Positions 52,394 to 60,636 of a DNA stretch of 64,000 bases are shown here, piece after piece; positions within the stretch are counted from its first letter, which is position 1; each line of letters starts with the position of its first letter. Below the pieces are notes generated by a model. That model made no database searches. It was not told the origin of the DNA and worked only from the letters and a program-made list of their open reading frames with translations. Source of the DNA: Chitinophagales bacterium (GTDB taxonomy: Bacteria > Bacteroidota > Bacteroidia > Chitinophagales > Saprospiraceae); NCBI GenBank assembly GCA_017303475.1, contig JAFLBO010000006.1:62001-126000 (forward strand). Direction: 5' to 3'. Both the position numbers and the translations under genes were made by a program.

Positions 52394-53020
52394 CTAAAGC
52401 TTTAACAGCTCTATCCCGTTTTTCAGCAGCCGCACCTTGCCTTCCTCTGAGAGCTTTTTCATGAGGCGGGAGATCACCTCTCGGGAGGAGTTGAGTTCCT
52501 GGGCAATCTGGGTGTTGGTTATTTCGAGGATATTGGTATTGAGCGCTTTTTTGTGCCGGCGCAGGTAGAATTCCAGGCGCTCATCCATATTCCGGAAAGC
52601 AATGTGATCAATGGTTTCCAACAACTCTTCGTAACGTTTACGGTAGGTTCCTACCACAAAATGGTACCAGGTGCGGTAATTGCGCATCCAGTTCTCCGTG
52701 TGGTCCAGCGGTACCACCAGTAAAACGGCGTCTGAAACTGCTTTGGCCGTAACGGCACTGGTGCGGAAATTTCGGTCGCAAATCAGCGATAACGCACACC
52801 CGTCGCCCGGATAAAGGTGGTACATGAAAAACTCCGTGCCTTCATCGCTTTCCCGGAATAGTTTCACCAATCCTTCCAACACAATCATCGTGCTTCGGAT
52901 GTTTTGCCCACTCTGAATCAGGGTCTGACCAGCCTTTACAGACAGGATTTTACCGTGTTCTTTTAATTCTTTCTGTAAACCTTCTTCGAGGTCCGGGAAT
53001 AAGTGTCGGTATTGATCCAT
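52394..53020 (-). CDS. Crp/Fnr-family regulator 2
   Basis: 208 aa: N-terminal effector domain (~1-125) and winged helix with recognition helix NSSREVISRLMKKL, the same Arg-Glu...Arg pattern as regulator 1. Cys75 and Cys81 (GDGCALSLIC) sit at the same place as the Cys pair in regulator 1. No FNR-type cluster. It could share the GTGA-N6-TCAC sites with regulator 1. Its start codon follows nine GATGGAC heptamers by 2 nt; a TATCTTTG box is at 53105-53098 (minus strand). Confidence 0.88.
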   Translation of the reverse strand: MDQYRHLFPDLEEGLQKELKEHGKILSVKAGQTLIQSGQNIRSTMIVLEGLVKLFRESDEGTEFFMYHLYPGDGCALSLICDRNFRTSAVTAKAVSDAVLLVVPLDHTENWMRNYRTWYHFVVGTYRKRYEELLETIDHIAFRNMDERLEFYLRRHKKALNTNILEITNTQIAQELNSSREVISRLMKKLSEEGKVRLLKNGIELLKL

Positions 53021-53022
53021 GA

Positions 53023-53085
53023 GATGGACGATGGACGATGGACGATGGACGATGGACGATGGACGATGGACGATGGACGATGGAC
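53023..53085 (-). repeat. Nine perfect GATGGAC heptamers before the crp-like start
   Basis: Nine exact 7-nt copies from 53023 to 53085, starting 2 nt from the start codon (53020) and ending about 12 nt from the TATCTTTG box. Copy-number change would alter the 5' leader by 7-nt steps. Weakly complementary words (catcgttcatcgttcatcg) lie at 53154-53173. Confidence 0.95.
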
Positions 53086-53134
53086 GATTTTGGAGATCAA
53101 AGATAATATTTAATCCAAAAAAACATCCGTTAGA

Positions 53135-53434
53135 TTAACTTAGCGTTACATCCCATCGTTCATCGTTCATCGTTACTCTTCCGATCATACAACTGACGTA
53201 AGAAACAGCCTTTGCACCCAGATTGTTCTCGCCAACCAGTGGATAGCCCATGCTGCCGAGTTTGTGCACAATTTGATCAGCGGAAACGATGGTATCGTCA
53301 AAATCTACGGTTACTGTGCCCTGGATGTTTTCCGGCTCAGCGCTTTGTACGCCGGGCAGACTTTCCAGTCCCTTGCGGATGGTGTTCATGCACCCGCCGC
53401 ATTTGATGTTTTCAACTTCGAATACTTGTTTCAT
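53135..53434 (-). CDS. HMA-domain copper-type metallochaperone with repeat-derived tail
   Basis: 99 aa from ATG 53434 (MKQVFEVENIKCGGCMNTI). CGGC is the metal-binding motif of heavy-metal-associated domains (GMxCxxC type), and the ferredoxin-like fold ends near GSMGYPLVG. The domain should stop at ~70 residues; the last ~12 (VTMNDERWDV...) are translated from the intergenic words cgttcatcgttcatcg, so the gene end has been overrun by a repeat. It likely binds copper or another soft metal. Confidence 0.85.
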   Translation of the reverse strand: MKQVFEVENIKCGGCMNTIRKGLESLPGVQSAEPENIQGTVTVDFDDTIVSADQIVHKLGSMGYPLVGENNLGAKAVSYVSCMIGRVTMNDERWDVTLS

Positions 53435-53469
53435 GATTTGAATGAGTTGGGTTTCACGGGTTTTTCGTA

Positions 53470-53619
53470 TAGATTTCGCGCAGATTTTTTTTCGCGCAGA
53501 TTCTACACAGATTTTGTGCACAGATTCTACACAGATTTTTTGCAATGTTGTTCGATGAAGCCGCATTAATCAGGGCAACACCGTAGGCCGTCTACCGTCT
53601 ACCGTAGGCCGTCCACCGT
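53470..53619. repeat. CACAGATT and CCGTAGGCCGT word runs
   Basis: From about 53470 to 53545 there are cgcagattctacacagatttt words (one 20-nt segment occurs twice), related to 167-404 and 26384-26425. From about 53580 to 53619, accgtaggccgtctaccgtc words run up to the TAG stop of the thioredoxin gene. Confidence 0.85.
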
Positions 53620-53913
53620 CTAACTATGTTGCTCCACCATCCGCTGAAGCTCCACCGAAGAAGCTACGCCGGATTTGCGCCAAACAGGTTCGCCGTTTTT
53701 GAACAAAATGATGGTTGGAATAGAACGTATGGCATAACGCTCCGCAATCATCTGGTTCTTGTCTACATCAATTTTATAAATGGAAACGCCATCGCCCAGC
53801 TGGGCTTTGAGGTCTTCTAAAATGGGCTTCATGGCGCGACAAGGCGCACACCAATCAGCGTAAAAGTCAACCAATACTGGTTTGTCGGAATTTGTGAGAT
53901 CTGAGAATGTCAT
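53620..53913 (-). CDS. Thioredoxin
   Basis: 97 aa. Active site DFYADWCAPCRAMKP (CAPC in place of the usual CGPC) and cis-Pro motif IRSIPTIILFKNG. A cytoplasmic dithiol reductase. CAPC variants are typical of accessory thioredoxins. Its stop codon TAG is part of the accgtcta repeat word. Confidence 0.93.
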   Translation of the reverse strand: MTFSDLTNSDKPVLVDFYADWCAPCRAMKPILEDLKAQLGDGVSIYKIDVDKNQMIAERYAIRSIPTIILFKNGEPVWRKSGVASSVELQRMVEQHS

Positions 53914-54130
53914 GGGTGATGAGTTTTTTTTTTACCACTAAGTCACTAAGAACACCAAGCGATAAATGGAGGCTGTTTCAAGAGTAATTTGACATTCAAC
54001 TTTTAAAACATCCCTGCTTAGCGCCTTTGTGTCTTCGCGCCTTCGCGCCACACTTTGTGTCTTTCCAATACAAAGGTACCCGTGCCCGCCTGGCGGCAGG
54101 TATGGCTTTTGATGGAGCTTATGGTACTTT
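53914..54130. other. Spacer with CACTAAG and CGCCTTCGCGCC words
   Basis: No gene. accactaagtcactaag words near 53934-53958 and gcgccttcgcgcc words at 54018-54065; both families occur elsewhere in the window as hairpin arms. Confidence 0.6.
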
Positions 54131-55030
54131 TTACGGATTCAGCCCGGTAGCCTGGGCGTAGCCACTTCTAAAACCTTCAGGTGTAACACCAAGGTACTTT
54201 TTGAAGAAGCGGGTGAAGTAGGCGTTGTCTTCAAAATTCAGGGTTTCGGCAATCTGGCTGATCATCAGATCCGAATTAACCAATAAGCGCTTGGCTTCCA
54301 GTAAAATGCGATCGCGGATGAGTTCTCCTGCACTTTTGCCCACCACGCTGTTGGAGAGGGCGTTCAGGTGGTTGGGGGTAACAAACATCAGTTCCGCATA
54401 TTCCTTGGGCAGCCGTTTTTCCCGAAAATGTTGCTCTATCAGGATTTCAAACTGCCGCATCAATACCAGATTGTGCTTGGAAACGCCATCGTTAAATGGT
54501 TGTGGAACCACACGCGACAACCGAACAAGAATAGTGCTCAACATGCCGCGCAGCATATCCATCTTATAATCAGCCTCTTTTTTATCAAACTCCTCCAGCA
54601 TTTGAGCAAAAGTGGTTTCTACCTCCCCGCAACAGCTCATGTCCAGCGTGTTCACAGAACTGCCGCTGATACTGCTGAACAAAGGAAAATCGCGCACAAA
54701 ATGTGGATTGTGACAAAACGAGGTAAAAAACGACTCGTTGAAATTTACAATATAACCATCGGTGTCCTGATTAAAATCCCAGGTGTGAATTTGCCCTGGA
54801 GCCATATAGTACACCTGGTGTGGCGCCGCGTCAAACTGCTGAAAATCAATAGAATGTCTGCCTCCGCCGCGGGTAAACAGCACGATTTGATAAAAATCAT
54901 GCCGGTGCGGAAACTGTATGTCCTGGTGGCTGTCTATGTACGAACGCAATCTGTTTACCACAATCTCGGTCATGCACCGGTCGGCGCCGAGCAGGTTGCA
55001 GATGCTGTAAGTGGGCATTTTCTTGGCCAT
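54131..55030 (-). CDS. AraC-family regulator at the end of the lipid gene run
   Basis: 299 aa. N-terminal cupin with FPHRHDFYQIVLFTRGGG and YYMAPGQIHTWDF; C-terminal HTH pair with MISQIAETLNFEDNAYFTRFF and YLGVTPEGFR. It begins 9 bp after the methyltransferase gene on the same strand, so it is probably part of that transcript or regulates it. Confidence 0.88.
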   Translation of the reverse strand: MAKKMPTYSICNLLGADRCMTEIVVNRLRSYIDSHQDIQFPHRHDFYQIVLFTRGGGRHSIDFQQFDAAPHQVYYMAPGQIHTWDFNQDTDGYIVNFNESFFTSFCHNPHFVRDFPLFSSISGSSVNTLDMSCCGEVETTFAQMLEEFDKKEADYKMDMLRGMLSTILVRLSRVVPQPFNDGVSKHNLVLMRQFEILIEQHFREKRLPKEYAELMFVTPNHLNALSNSVVGKSAGELIRDRILLEAKRLLVNSDLMISQIAETLNFEDNAYFTRFFKKYLGVTPEGFRSGYAQATGLNP

Positions 55031-55039
55031 GGGACAAAT

Positions 55040-55648
55040 CTAGGGCTTTTGCAACAATAACCGTACAACTTCTGCCACGCCGGAATGCCCCGGCCCTTCA
55101 TCCAGTTCAACACTGGCCAAAAAAGCATGTATTTCCCGCAATCCGGCAAAATCATTGCGCAACATGTCCAGGGTATACAGCATGTCGGCACTTTTCGGAC
55201 CGCCTGAATTTCGGTTCAATTGTTCCGGTTGAAAGGCTTCCAGGATCAGGTACCCGCCAGCACGCAATGCCTGAGCGATACGCAGGTGGGTTTCTGCGCG
55301 GAGTTCCGGCGGAAAATGCGCGTAAAATAAACCAACTGCATCCCAGGGACCATTTTCTGCTACAGGATATTGCCGGATATCGGCCAGGTCGTATTGCATT
55401 TGTACACCCGCATTGGCGGCCAGTTTGAGGGCTTTTTCCTTCCCTTTTTCACTCAGGTCCAGGGCAAATACCTCCCAGCCCAGCCGGGCGGCATATACGG
55501 CATTTCTGCCTTCACCTTCTGCAGGAAGCAGTATTCTGCCAACGGGTAAAGCCTCAAGTTGTTCCCTAAACCATACATTAGGTTCTGTGCCGTACACAAA
55601 GTCTTCGCTGGCGTACCGTTCATTCCAAAATTGCTGAGTTGGGTTCAT
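55040..55648 (-). CDS. SAM-dependent methyltransferase (TehB-like)
   Basis: 202 aa from ATG 55648 (MNPTQQFWNERYASEDFVYG). SAM-binding motif ILLPAEGEGRNAVYAARLGW, then FALDLSEKGKEKALKLA, as in TehB/TPMT-like class I methyltransferases. It overlaps the 75-aa membrane protein gene by 4 bp (ATGA), so translation is coupled. The substrate may be a product of the lipid genes upstream (inference). Confidence 0.85.
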   Translation of the reverse strand: MNPTQQFWNERYASEDFVYGTEPNVWFREQLEALPVGRILLPAEGEGRNAVYAARLGWEVFALDLSEKGKEKALKLAANAGVQMQYDLADIRQYPVAENGPWDAVGLFYAHFPPELRAETHLRIAQALRAGGYLILEAFQPEQLNRNSGGPKSADMLYTLDMLRNDFAGLREIHAFLASVELDEGPGHSGVAEVVRLLLQKP

Positions 55649-55872
55649 GCTTGTTTGAACAGGGTATATATTTTGAGCAGGATCAATCGCAAAAGCAGCA
55701 ACCAGGGTAGCCCATGCCATACGAGGTCGAACCAGTCGAGCGGTTGCATATTTATTGCGCCGCCGGCTACCCAGCGAACCTTTCCGAACAGATGTGGTTC
55801 CGGTACAAAAGGCGCTAAACCCAGGGTAAGGGTGGCCAGCGCAACGAATTTCCAGTCGTTCCAGGGTTTCAT
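55645..55872 (-). CDS. 75-aa membrane protein
   Basis: 75 aa with two hydrophobic segments (FVALATLTLGLAPFVP and WHGLPWLLLLRLILLKIYTLF). Starts with a 4-bp overlap of the hydroxylase stop and ends with a 4-bp overlap of the methyltransferase start. The conserved look (KPWNDWKFVALATLTLGLAPF) suggests a genuine small family accompanying sterol-desaturase-type enzymes; role unknown. Confidence 0.75.
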   Translation of the reverse strand: MKPWNDWKFVALATLTLGLAPFVPEPHLFGKVRWVAGGAINMQPLDWFDLVWHGLPWLLLLRLILLKIYTLFKQA

Positions 55873-56738
55873 TTTCTTTGGAATGGTTTAAACATTTGAC
55901 TAAAAAAGCCGTGCGGATAGGTATCTACCTCGTCAAATCCGAGTTTAATATCCCTGCCATCACTCGGTATCCAGGCGGTGCCAAACAGGTAATCCCAGAG
56001 GGAAAGACTGATGCCGTAATTGATGCCGTAACTCCCTTTGGGCAATTCCTTGGCGTGGTGCCAGATATGCATTTGAGGGTTGTTGAACAGGTATTTCAGC
56101 GGACCCAGCGGCAGGTAAATATTGGCGTGATTGAGGTGTCCGATTACGATGGTGAAAAGGTGCACCAGCAGGAAATCCTGTATACCAAATCCGATCATGG
56201 CCAGCGGGATATATTCAATGCTGCGGTACACAATGGTTTCGCCGAAATGGTAGCGCAGGTGGGCAGCATAGCCCATTTCCCGCACAGAATGGTGTACCTT
56301 ATGCACCTCCCACAGGAAAGGCACGCGGTGCAGCAGCCGGTGAACATTCCATTGTACAAAATCCCGAACAATAAACAGGATCAGTAATTGCGTCCAGTGC
56401 GGCAGCTGTGCCACATTGATGGCCACCAGGTTGCGAACCCCGAAGGTATTGGCCAAAAAATCGTTAAACGCCTGTACAGCCACACTCGACACGGCATTGT
56501 ATCCCACAAGTCCGAACAGGAAGAAGTTGAAGAACATGTAAAAGGTATCCAGCCAGAAATCTTCCCGGATTTTAGGCTGGTTTTTGCGCCATGGAAAAAG
56601 CAGCTCCAGCACATACACTGCAGCCGAAATGCCAATCAGCCAGTAGAAATAGTTACCCCAATGTGGGTTGAGAACTTCATTTGCCAGATAGCTGGCATAG
56701 CCGGTGAAGCTGTCGAGAAATGTTTGCCAATAAGTCAT
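55869..56738 (-). CDS. Sterol desaturase / fatty acid hydroxylase family protein
   Basis: 289 aa, membrane-bound di-iron enzyme. Histidine boxes: HRLLH and HKVHHS (in HRLLHRVPFLWEVHKVHHS), HLNHAN and HIWHHAKE. About four TM helices. Family members hydroxylate or desaturate sterols, carotenoids or fatty acyl chains with O2. In this location hydroxylation of the acyl product of the upstream FAS module is plausible. Confidence 0.9.
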   Translation of the reverse strand: MTYWQTFLDSFTGYASYLANEVLNPHWGNYFYWLIGISAAVYVLELLFPWRKNQPKIREDFWLDTFYMFFNFFLFGLVGYNAVSSVAVQAFNDFLANTFGVRNLVAINVAQLPHWTQLLILFIVRDFVQWNVHRLLHRVPFLWEVHKVHHSVREMGYAAHLRYHFGETIVYRSIEYIPLAMIGFGIQDFLLVHLFTIVIGHLNHANIYLPLGPLKYLFNNPQMHIWHHAKELPKGSYGINYGISLSLWDYLFGTAWIPSDGRDIKLGFDEVDTYPHGFFSQMFKPFQRK

Positions 56739-56778
56739 GATAGATAATGTGCTGTAATGGTTCTGCCAGGCAAGCTCA

Positions 56779-57477
56779 TCAACCCTTCGGGTCAGGCTCT
56801 GGCATGGGTTCGTATTTTGCCTTTCGTTTGCCTTTTACCCTTCTTACCAGGACCACAGCTAAATAGATAGCCAATGCCCATCCGCCAATTAATACCACCA
56901 GGCCTATCGCCTCTGCCCCGGAGCAGGCAATACTGCAAGCTAAAACCGTGATCACCGCCATTAGCAATAAGGTGAGCAAAAAGATGCCGAAAAATTTCAA
57001 TCCATCGCTGGCGCCATTCTCCTTCTGGGCTTTCACATAGGCTTTAAAGCGCTGTTTCACTTTTTTGCGGAAGTCCTTTTTATACCATTTGGCTTCTTCC
57101 GTCTTTTCCCATTTAACGGCTACAGGTGTGGCTGAAGGCGCAACATCCGGGGTGCGCCAGGCTAAGTGCGCATCATTGTTGGCTACCGCTACCGCTGTAA
57201 ACATATAACTCACCAGCAAAACAGCATCCATGGTTTTTTGTCGCTTATAGCTCATTTTCCAAAACGGGTGCGCTGCCCGGCGAATCGGATATAGAATCAG
57301 ACCCAGAAAAAACAAACTCAGGCCTATGTAATAGACCCAGGTCGGCACCAGCACATCCTGTGCAAACAGCCATACGCCCATGTAAATGGCTATGGCAGAC
57401 AAGACTGTTTGCAGAATCGCAATGATCGAGATGGTTTTATTGGGATTTTCATAACCCCAAAGTGATAGTCGTTTCAT
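56779..57477 (-). CDS. Four-TM membrane protein of unknown function
   Basis: 232 aa. Two N-terminal TM helices (SIIAILQTVLSAIAIYMGVWLF, YYIGLSLFFLGLILYPI) then, after a basic linker (KKDFRKKVKQRFKAYVKAQK), two more (FFGIFLLTLLLMAVITVLACSIA, AIGLVVLIGGWALAIYLAVVL). I do not recognise a family. It lies 41 bp after fabG and 40 bp before the hydroxylase gene on the same strand. Confidence 0.7.
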   Translation of the reverse strand: MKRLSLWGYENPNKTISIIAILQTVLSAIAIYMGVWLFAQDVLVPTWVYYIGLSLFFLGLILYPIRRAAHPFWKMSYKRQKTMDAVLLVSYMFTAVAVANNDAHLAWRTPDVAPSATPVAVKWEKTEEAKWYKKDFRKKVKQRFKAYVKAQKENGASDGLKFFGIFLLTLLLMAVITVLACSIACSGAEAIGLVVLIGGWALAIYLAVVLVRRVKGKRKAKYEPMPEPDPKG

Positions 57478-57518
57478 AATGAAGAAGTTAGTGTGTTATG
57501 GAAATGGTGTTTTATAGG

Positions 57519-58265
57519 CTAAAAGGTAAATCCTCCACAAACCTGAATCTCCTGTCCGGTAACGTACCTCGACAAATCCGAGGCCAGGAACAAGGCCACA
57601 TCTGCCACCTCTTCAGCAGTTCCCAATCGCCGGAGTGCAATATTGCGCTTCACATATCCTTCTGTATCCAAATGGGCGCTCCTGCTCATTTCTGTATCAA
57701 TGATGCCTGGTACGATGGTATTGCACCTGATATTTCGCCTGCCCACTTCCCTGGCTACCGTTTTGGTAAGCGCAATCAATCCGGCCTTTGAAGCAGCATA
57801 ATTGGCCTGACCCACATTGCCCTGCACGCCTACTACTGAACTTATATTGATGATGTTACCACTTCGGTTGGGAATCATGTTCCGCAAGGCACATTGGATA
57901 TGCCAATGTGCCGCCGAAAGATTGGTGTTCAATACCTCCTGCCAGTCCGTCAATGAAATATCACAAATCAGGTTATCGCGCACAATTCCAGCGTTATTGA
58001 CCAAAATATCTATCCTGCCAAATTGCTGCAGGAATGCCTCCATGGTTTGTTGCACCTGATCTGGATCTGAAACATGACAAACATAAGAGGCACAAGGTTG
58101 TCCGAATTGCTTCAAGTCGTTCAGGACCTCTGCAGCAGCTTCATGGCTTGAGCGGTAAGAAAAACCCACCGACGCCCCCTGGGCGGCAAATGTTTTGGCT
58201 ATAGCTGCTCCAATGCCCCTGGAGCCCCCTGTAATGAATACCGTTTTATTTTTGAACAGTTCCAT
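57519..58265 (-). CDS. 3-oxoacyl-ACP reductase-like SDR (FabG)
   Basis: 248 aa from ATG 58265 (MELFKNKTVFITGGSRGIGA). NADP-binding TGGSRGIG, the NNAG motif (ILVNNAGIVRDNLI), catalytic NIISVVG and YAASKAGL (YxxxK), and the FabG-like end FLASDLSRYVTGQEIQVCGGF. It reduces 3-ketoacyl-ACP. In the operon it comes last in the FAS set, 5 bp after the FabL-like gene. Confidence 0.9.
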   Translation of the reverse strand: MELFKNKTVFITGGSRGIGAAIAKTFAAQGASVGFSYRSSHEAAAEVLNDLKQFGQPCASYVCHVSDPDQVQQTMEAFLQQFGRIDILVNNAGIVRDNLICDISLTDWQEVLNTNLSAAHWHIQCALRNMIPNRSGNIINISSVVGVQGNVGQANYAASKAGLIALTKTVAREVGRRNIRCNTIVPGIIDTEMSRSAHLDTEGYVKRNIALRRLGTAEEVADVALFLASDLSRYVTGQEIQVCGGFTF

Positions 58266-58270
58266 ACGCG

Positions 58271-59017
58271 TCAGGTAAGGCAATAGCCGCCGTCGAGCAC
58301 CACATTTTGCCCATACATCCAGTCGGCCTGGGTTAATAAAAAAAGTGCCGTTTTGGCCACATCTGCCGGTGTTCCTAACCTCCGTGCCGGCGTACGACGC
58401 AGAGTTTCTTCCACCACTTTGTCGATATTCGGGAAGGGCGGTAGTTTTTCACCCTGAATCATACCAGCGACGATCCCGTTTACCTGTATATTTTTATCAG
58501 CCAGTTCAACAGCCAGGTATTGCACCATAGATTCCAAGGTGGATTTAGCCACACCCAAGGCTCCGTAATTCGGATTAAAGCGTCGACTGCCTGTGCTGGA
58601 AATGGCCAGCATTTTCCCACCCTCGTGCATCAGAGGCACACAGCCCTGCGCGCATTGCAGGAATGATTTGGCGCTGATGTTCAGGGTCAGATCCCACTGA
58701 TTGGGTTTGACCAGGTGCAAGGGTTTAAAACTGGTAAGCGCGGTACTGTGGACATAAAAATCCAGTTGATCCGTAAGTCCGTTTATTTCGTCAAACATTG
58801 CACTGATTTCAGCAGGAAATGCCAAATTGTATTTCAGAAGATGCACTTTGCAGCCTTCCGCTTCCAACAAATCACGTGCTTGGAGTGCCGCAGTCTCGTT
58901 TTCCACATAATTGAGGAACAACACCCCCACTCCGGCGTGCAACACCAGTTCCAGCGCGATGGCTTTCCCAATGCCTCGGGTGCCACCGGAAATCAATGCT
59001 TTATTGGATTTAGCCAT
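58271..59017 (-). CDS. FabL-like enoyl-ACP reductase
   Basis: 248 aa. Rossmann GGTRGIG at 11-17. The active-site spacing is NYGALGVAK, Tyr-x6-Lys, as in FabI/FabL enoyl reductases and unlike the Tyr-x3-Lys of FabG. Sequence around it (VAKSTLESMVQYLAVEL, ending GQNVVLDGGYCLT) is close to B. subtilis FabL as I recall it. It would reduce the enoyl-ACP made by the dehydratase, making the FAS set complete. Confidence 0.82.
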   Translation of the reverse strand: MAKSNKALISGGTRGIGKAIALELVLHAGVGVLFLNYVENETAALQARDLLEAEGCKVHLLKYNLAFPAEISAMFDEINGLTDQLDFYVHSTALTSFKPLHLVKPNQWDLTLNISAKSFLQCAQGCVPLMHEGGKMLAISSTGSRRFNPNYGALGVAKSTLESMVQYLAVELADKNIQVNGIVAGMIQGEKLPPFPNIDKVVEETLRRTPARRLGTPADVAKTALFLLTQADWMYGQNVVLDGGYCLT

Positions 59018-59315
59018 TAGCCTGTTTTAGGAGAATATAATCATACAGTCGCCGCACTGTGAACAGCGCAGGGATGTCTTTTTCCGACAGGTTAAATTCT
59101 TCTGCCGCTTTTTTCAACATGATCCGGATCTCTTCATTGTCGAACTTGAATCCAAATTGCTGTTCAATGGCAAATTTTATATCCAGGATATCAATAGATT
59201 CTGCGCCCAAATCGTTCATCAGGGAAGAATCCAGTTTGACTGTAATTTCCGGAATTTGCAGCGATTTGGCTACAATGGTAATGAGTTGCCGTTCTGTTTG
59301 TTCCGTATTATTCAT
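59010..59315 (-). CDS. Acyl carrier protein
   Basis: 101 aa from ATG 59315. Phosphopantetheine Ser40 lies in LGAESIDILDIKF (ESI in place of the usual DSL). Longer than housekeeping ACPs (~78 aa) with an extra C-terminal part (LFTVRRLYDYILLKQ), so a dedicated ACP. Overlaps the ketosynthase end by 4 bp and the FabL-like start by 8 bp. Confidence 0.9.
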   Translation of the reverse strand: MNNTEQTERQLITIVAKSLQIPEITVKLDSSLMNDLGAESIDILDIKFAIEQQFGFKFDNEEIRIMLKKAAEEFNLSEKDIPALFTVRRLYDYILLKQANG

Positions 59316-60628
59316 AAGGAAAAGGGTGTTTTTTGGATGACTAAACAAGAATTTTGGCCGCCAAAGCCAAAGGAGTTTGACAGGATAGCCTGAAGGCTTG
59401 CCGGTCGGGCCTCACCCGGCACGTAATCCAGATCACAATCCGGATCCGGGTGTGTCAGATGGGCCGTGGGTGGAATAACCTGATGTTGCAAGGAAAGTAC
59501 AGAGGCTACCAGTTCAATAGCCCCGGCGCCCGCCACCAAATGGCCAATCATAGATTTATTCGAGCTTACCGGAATCTTCCGCGCATACTCCCCGAAAACC
59601 TGTTTGATCGCAAAAGTTTCAATTTTATCGTTCATCCGCGTGGAAGTTCCATGCGCGTTGATGTAGCTGATGTCTGAAGGTTTTAACCCACTTTCCGCAA
59701 TGGCCAAACGCATCGCTGCGATGCTTCCATGCGCTTCTTCCGGTTCGTCGGTTATCCGAAAAGCATCACTGGTACAGCCAAATCCGGTGAGCTCGGCCAA
59801 TGGAATACCGCCGCGTTTTTCGCAGTGCTCCAGGCTTTCCAGAATCAGGTAAGCAGCCCCTTCGCTCAGCAAAAAACCGTCGCGACTACGATCAAACGGG
59901 CGACTGGCCGATTCAAATTCCGTGTTATTGGTAGAAAGCACACCTAACAGGCTGAATGACAACATACTGCTCGGATTGGTGACAGAATCTGTTCCCCCTG
60001 CAATCATTACATCGGCCAATCCGAACTTGATCTTATGAAAAGCTTCCCCGATGGCCTGACTGGAAGAAGTACATGCCGTAGTAAGTGTTTGGCAATTCCC
60101 CTGGGCCTGATAAAGGATAGATAAATGTGCCGAAACCGAATTGGGGATGGCTTTGACGGCCAAAAGCGGGTGGGTTTGGCGAATCATCGTTTCCCAATAT
60201 TTGCCTTCATCGTTTTCCGGCAATTCCGAAGTTTTCAGCCAACCTGATTTATCAAAACTGATGGCCGAAACATCCGGGTCGGTGAGCCCAATGCCCCCTG
60301 CCCCTACGGAAATGCCTACCCGGTGATGCTCCAGATTGGCAAAATTGAGCCCAGACTGCGCTACAGCTTCTGCTGCGGCAATGAGCGACATTTTACCACA
60401 ACGGGTGAGTAGTTTGGCTGTTTTTTTCTGCTCGAGGTGCTGCGTGAGTGCTTCGTCGCTTTCCGGCACATTGGCCCAAAAATGCGTCGGCATTCCGGAG
60501 GCATCGAAAGAAGTGATCCTTTTGGAAGCAGATATTCCCTGATGCAACTGATCCCAGAACAGTTGTTGTCCTATGCCGTAAGGGGAAACCACCCCAATTC
60601 CTGTTATGACGACCTTTTGTTGTTTCAT
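59312..60628 (-). CDS. Beta-ketoacyl-ACP synthase II (FabF-type)
   Basis: 438 aa. Catalytic Cys in LTTACTSSSQAIGEAF, His residues in NAHGTSTRMND and SMIGHLVAGAGAIE, end ILSNSFGFGGQNSCLV: a full Cys-His-His ketosynthase. It elongates acyl-ACP with malonyl-ACP. It is in a dedicated set with its own ACP, so probably not the housekeeping FabF. Confidence 0.92.
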   Translation of the reverse strand: MKQQKVVITGIGVVSPYGIGQQLFWDQLHQGISASKRITSFDASGMPTHFWANVPESDEALTQHLEQKKTAKLLTRCGKMSLIAAAEAVAQSGLNFANLEHHRVGISVGAGGIGLTDPDVSAISFDKSGWLKTSELPENDEGKYWETMIRQTHPLLAVKAIPNSVSAHLSILYQAQGNCQTLTTACTSSSQAIGEAFHKIKFGLADVMIAGGTDSVTNPSSMLSFSLLGVLSTNNTEFESASRPFDRSRDGFLLSEGAAYLILESLEHCEKRGGIPLAELTGFGCTSDAFRITDEPEEAHGSIAAMRLAIAESGLKPSDISYINAHGTSTRMNDKIETFAIKQVFGEYARKIPVSSNKSMIGHLVAGAGAIELVASVLSLQHQVIPPTAHLTHPDPDCDLDYVPGEARPASLQAILSNSFGFGGQNSCLVIQKTPFSL

Positions 60629-60636
60629 TATTCCTG

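Noticed and set aside
53023..53085. Heptamer array as a CRISPR or plasmid iteron array
   Set aside because: Units are 7 nt with no spacers, no cas or replication gene nearby; a simple tandem repeat.
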